A DNA stretch of 64,000 nt, taken from assembly GCF_000373925.1 (NCBI RefSeq), contig NZ_KB892745.1, positions 1-64,000 on the forward strand. Direction: 5' to 3'. Under the pieces are notes generated by a model. That model worked only from the letters and a program-made list of their open reading frames with translations, had not been told where the DNA came from and did not search any database. Shown piece after piece: positions 62,715-64,000 of the stretch (positions within the stretch are counted from its first letter, which is position 1; each line of letters opens with the position of its first letter). Source of the stretch: Actinopolymorpha alba DSM 45243. GTDB taxonomy: Bacteria; Actinomycetota; Actinomycetes; Propionibacteriales; Actinopolymorphaceae. A program made the translations under genes and the position numbers.

Positions 62715-64000
62715 ATGCGCGGTCTTCGGAGGACTCTGCTCGCCTTGACGGTGGGCGCGATGGCGGTAGCTGGAATCTGGAGTTCCGGGGCAACGGCCGC
62801 GACCTCGACGGCAGGCAAGCCCGCCGTACCCGATCGGGACGAGATCTCGACGGTCACGTTGATCAGCGGTGACCGGGTACGCCTGACCACTCGGGCCGGG
62901 GGCGTCAGAAGCGTCGTGCCGATTCCCGGTCCGGGCCGCAGCAAGGTCGTCTTCAGCATCCGCCAGCGCGGCCGCGACGTGGAGGTGGTGCCCTCGGACG
63001 CGGCACCGTTGCTCCTGACCGGGCGGCTCGACCGGCGGCTCTTCGAGGTTGCCCGCCTGGCCGCCGCGGGATACGACGACGCCAGGACGAAGCGGATTCC
63101 GCTCATCCTTCAGTACGCGCCCGGCCGGAGTGGGTTCGCCGCCGTTCCGCGTGGTACCACCATCGGGCGGCCGCTGCCCAGCGTGCGGTCAGCCGCGGTG
63201 TCAGAGCCCAAGGGCGAGGCGGTGAGCTTCTGGCGTTGGCTCGTCGGCCAGGCGGCGGCCGCGCCCGGGACCGGTCCGTCGATCCGGGGCGGCGCCCTGG
63301 CCGGCGACGTCGAGAAGGTCTGGCTGGACGGCCCGGTGCGGGCCACCCTTGACCGGAGTGTCCCGCAGACGGGCGCGCCGAAGGCATGGCAGCTCGGCTA
63401 CACCGGTAAGGGGGTGCAGGTGGCTGTCCTCGACAGCGGTGTCGACCGTGACCACCCCGACCTCAAGGGAGCGGTGGTGGCTGAGCGGGACTTCATTGGA
63501 AGTCCGTCCGGTGCCGACGACCGATTCGGCCACGGTACGCATGTGGCGTCCACCATCACCGGGAGCGGGGCCGCCTCGAACGGTCGCTACAAGGGAATGG
63601 CTCCTGACGCCACGCTGCTCAACGGCAAGGTCCTCAACGACGAGGGCAGTGGCACCGAGTCGTCCGTCATCGCCGGCATGGAATGGGCCGCCGACCAGGG
63701 CGCCCGGATCGCCAACATGAGCATCGGCTCGTCCTTCGCGACCGACGGTACTGACCCCGTGTCGCTCGCGCTGAATCGCATCACCGCGCAGAAGGGCACG
63801 CTGTTCGTCGTCGCCGCCGGCAACAACGGGCCCTACGAGGAGAGCATCACCTCTCCCGGCTCGGCCGACGCCGCACTCACTGTCGGGGCGGTGGGCTCGA
63901 CGGGTACGACCGCGGAGTTCTCGAGCCGGGGCCCGAGAGTGACCGACTTCGCCCTCAAGCCGGACCTGGCGGCGCCCGGTGTGGGCATCGTGGCCGCTCG
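62715..64000 (+). CDS. S8 family serine protease (subtilase), 3' end beyond window
   Basis: At least 428 residues; the frame is open at the window edge. Signal peptide 1-28 (MRGLRRTLLALTVGAMAVAG). Propeptide-like region about 45-210 (VTLISGDRVRLTTRAGGVRS, LLLTGRLDRRLFEVARLAAA, FWRWLVGQAAA). Catalytic domain from about 230: Asp240 in VQVAVLDSGVDRDHPDL, His273 in RFGHGTHVASTITGSG, and the oxyanion Asn in TLFVVAAGNNGPYEESITSP. The catalytic Ser lies past the window end. Large actinobacterial subtilases of this type are 1,000 residues or more, with C-terminal beta modules. Its N-terminal third is paralogous to the secreted protein at 52912. Confidence 0.92.
   Translation, partial: MRGLRRTLLALTVGAMAVAGIWSSGATAATSTAGKPAVPDRDEISTVTLISGDRVRLTTRAGGVRSVVPIPGPGRSKVVFSIRQRGRDVEVVPSDAAPLLLTGRLDRRLFEVARLAAAGYDDARTKRIPLILQYAPGRSGFAAVPRGTTIGRPLPSVRSAAVSEPKGEAVSFWRWLVGQAAAAPGTGPSIRGGALAGDVEKVWLDGPVRATLDRSVPQTGAPKAWQLGYTGKGVQVAVLDSGVDRDHPDLKGAVVAERDFIGSPSGADDRFGHGTHVASTITGSGAASNGRYKGMAPDATLLNGKVLNDEGSGTESSVIAGMEWAADQGARIANMSIGSSFATDGTDPVSLALNRITAQKGTLFVVAAGNNGPYEESITSPGSADAALTVGAVGSTGTTAEFSSRGPRVTDFALKPDLAAPGVGIVAA

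Overview
The window is about 70% GC and codes densely on both strands, with many GTG starts. It carries the actinobacterial order nrtL-like, lysA, hom, thrC, thrB, rho, rpmE, prfA, prmC, Sua5, LMW phosphatase, WecA-like, atp operon, DUF2550, PduO, murA, and further on nucS. This points to a chromosome of a high-GC actinomycete, most plausibly in Propionibacteriales (Nocardioides, Kribbella or Actinopolymorpha relatives). The assignment is inferred from gene order and style, not from an alignment.

Layout. 1-3.4 kb is a decayed accessory zone at the 3' end of a tRNA-Arg(CCG) gene: an IS1182-like transposase start, a truncated DUF222 gene, a membrane protein/TetR pair with clear operators, and a tyrosine-integrase pseudogene. 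3.4-13 kb holds an ArgS-derived anticodon-binding protein (NrtL-like), a four-gene glycan/surface cluster (GT4, GT2, a repeat protein, a membrane-anchored methyltransferase) and a YCII/ECF42 sigma pair. 13-26 kb is housekeeping: lysine and threonine synthesis, Rho, L31, RF1 and its methylase, t6A synthesis, a phosphatase and a lipid-carrier sugar transferase. 26-34.5 kb is the complete F-type ATP synthase operon with a Rex-like site near its start. 34.5-43 kb has DUF2550, a proline-rich protein, a cobalamin adenosyltransferase, two convergent MurA paralogues (one Asp type, one Cys type), an acyl-CoA dehydrogenase-type enzyme, a CPA1 antiporter and a UBP zinc finger. 43-52.8 kb has a secreted M14 peptidase, GNAT, DUF1707, a D-amino-acid oxidase, a second patch of pseudogenes (DUF222, winged-helix), a PhyH/AraC divergent pair and NucS. 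52.9-64 kb has a secreted protein that looks like a subtilase without its protease domain, a carbohydrate uptake and catabolism operon with a divergent DeoR regulator, and the start of a real S8 protease sharing the same N-terminal region.

The most unusual non-coding signals are: a 32-40 bp palindrome family present three times (core TGATCACGTATACGTGATCA); a 162-bp imperfect inverted repeat in front of the WecA-like gene; a hairpin plus a 27-bp direct repeat splitting atpD from atpC; a group of leaderless genes with TAGGCT-like -10 boxes six bases before the start codon; and a 16-codon leaderless ORF coupled to a GNAT gene. All calls rest on reading the sequence and on family knowledge; no database search was run.
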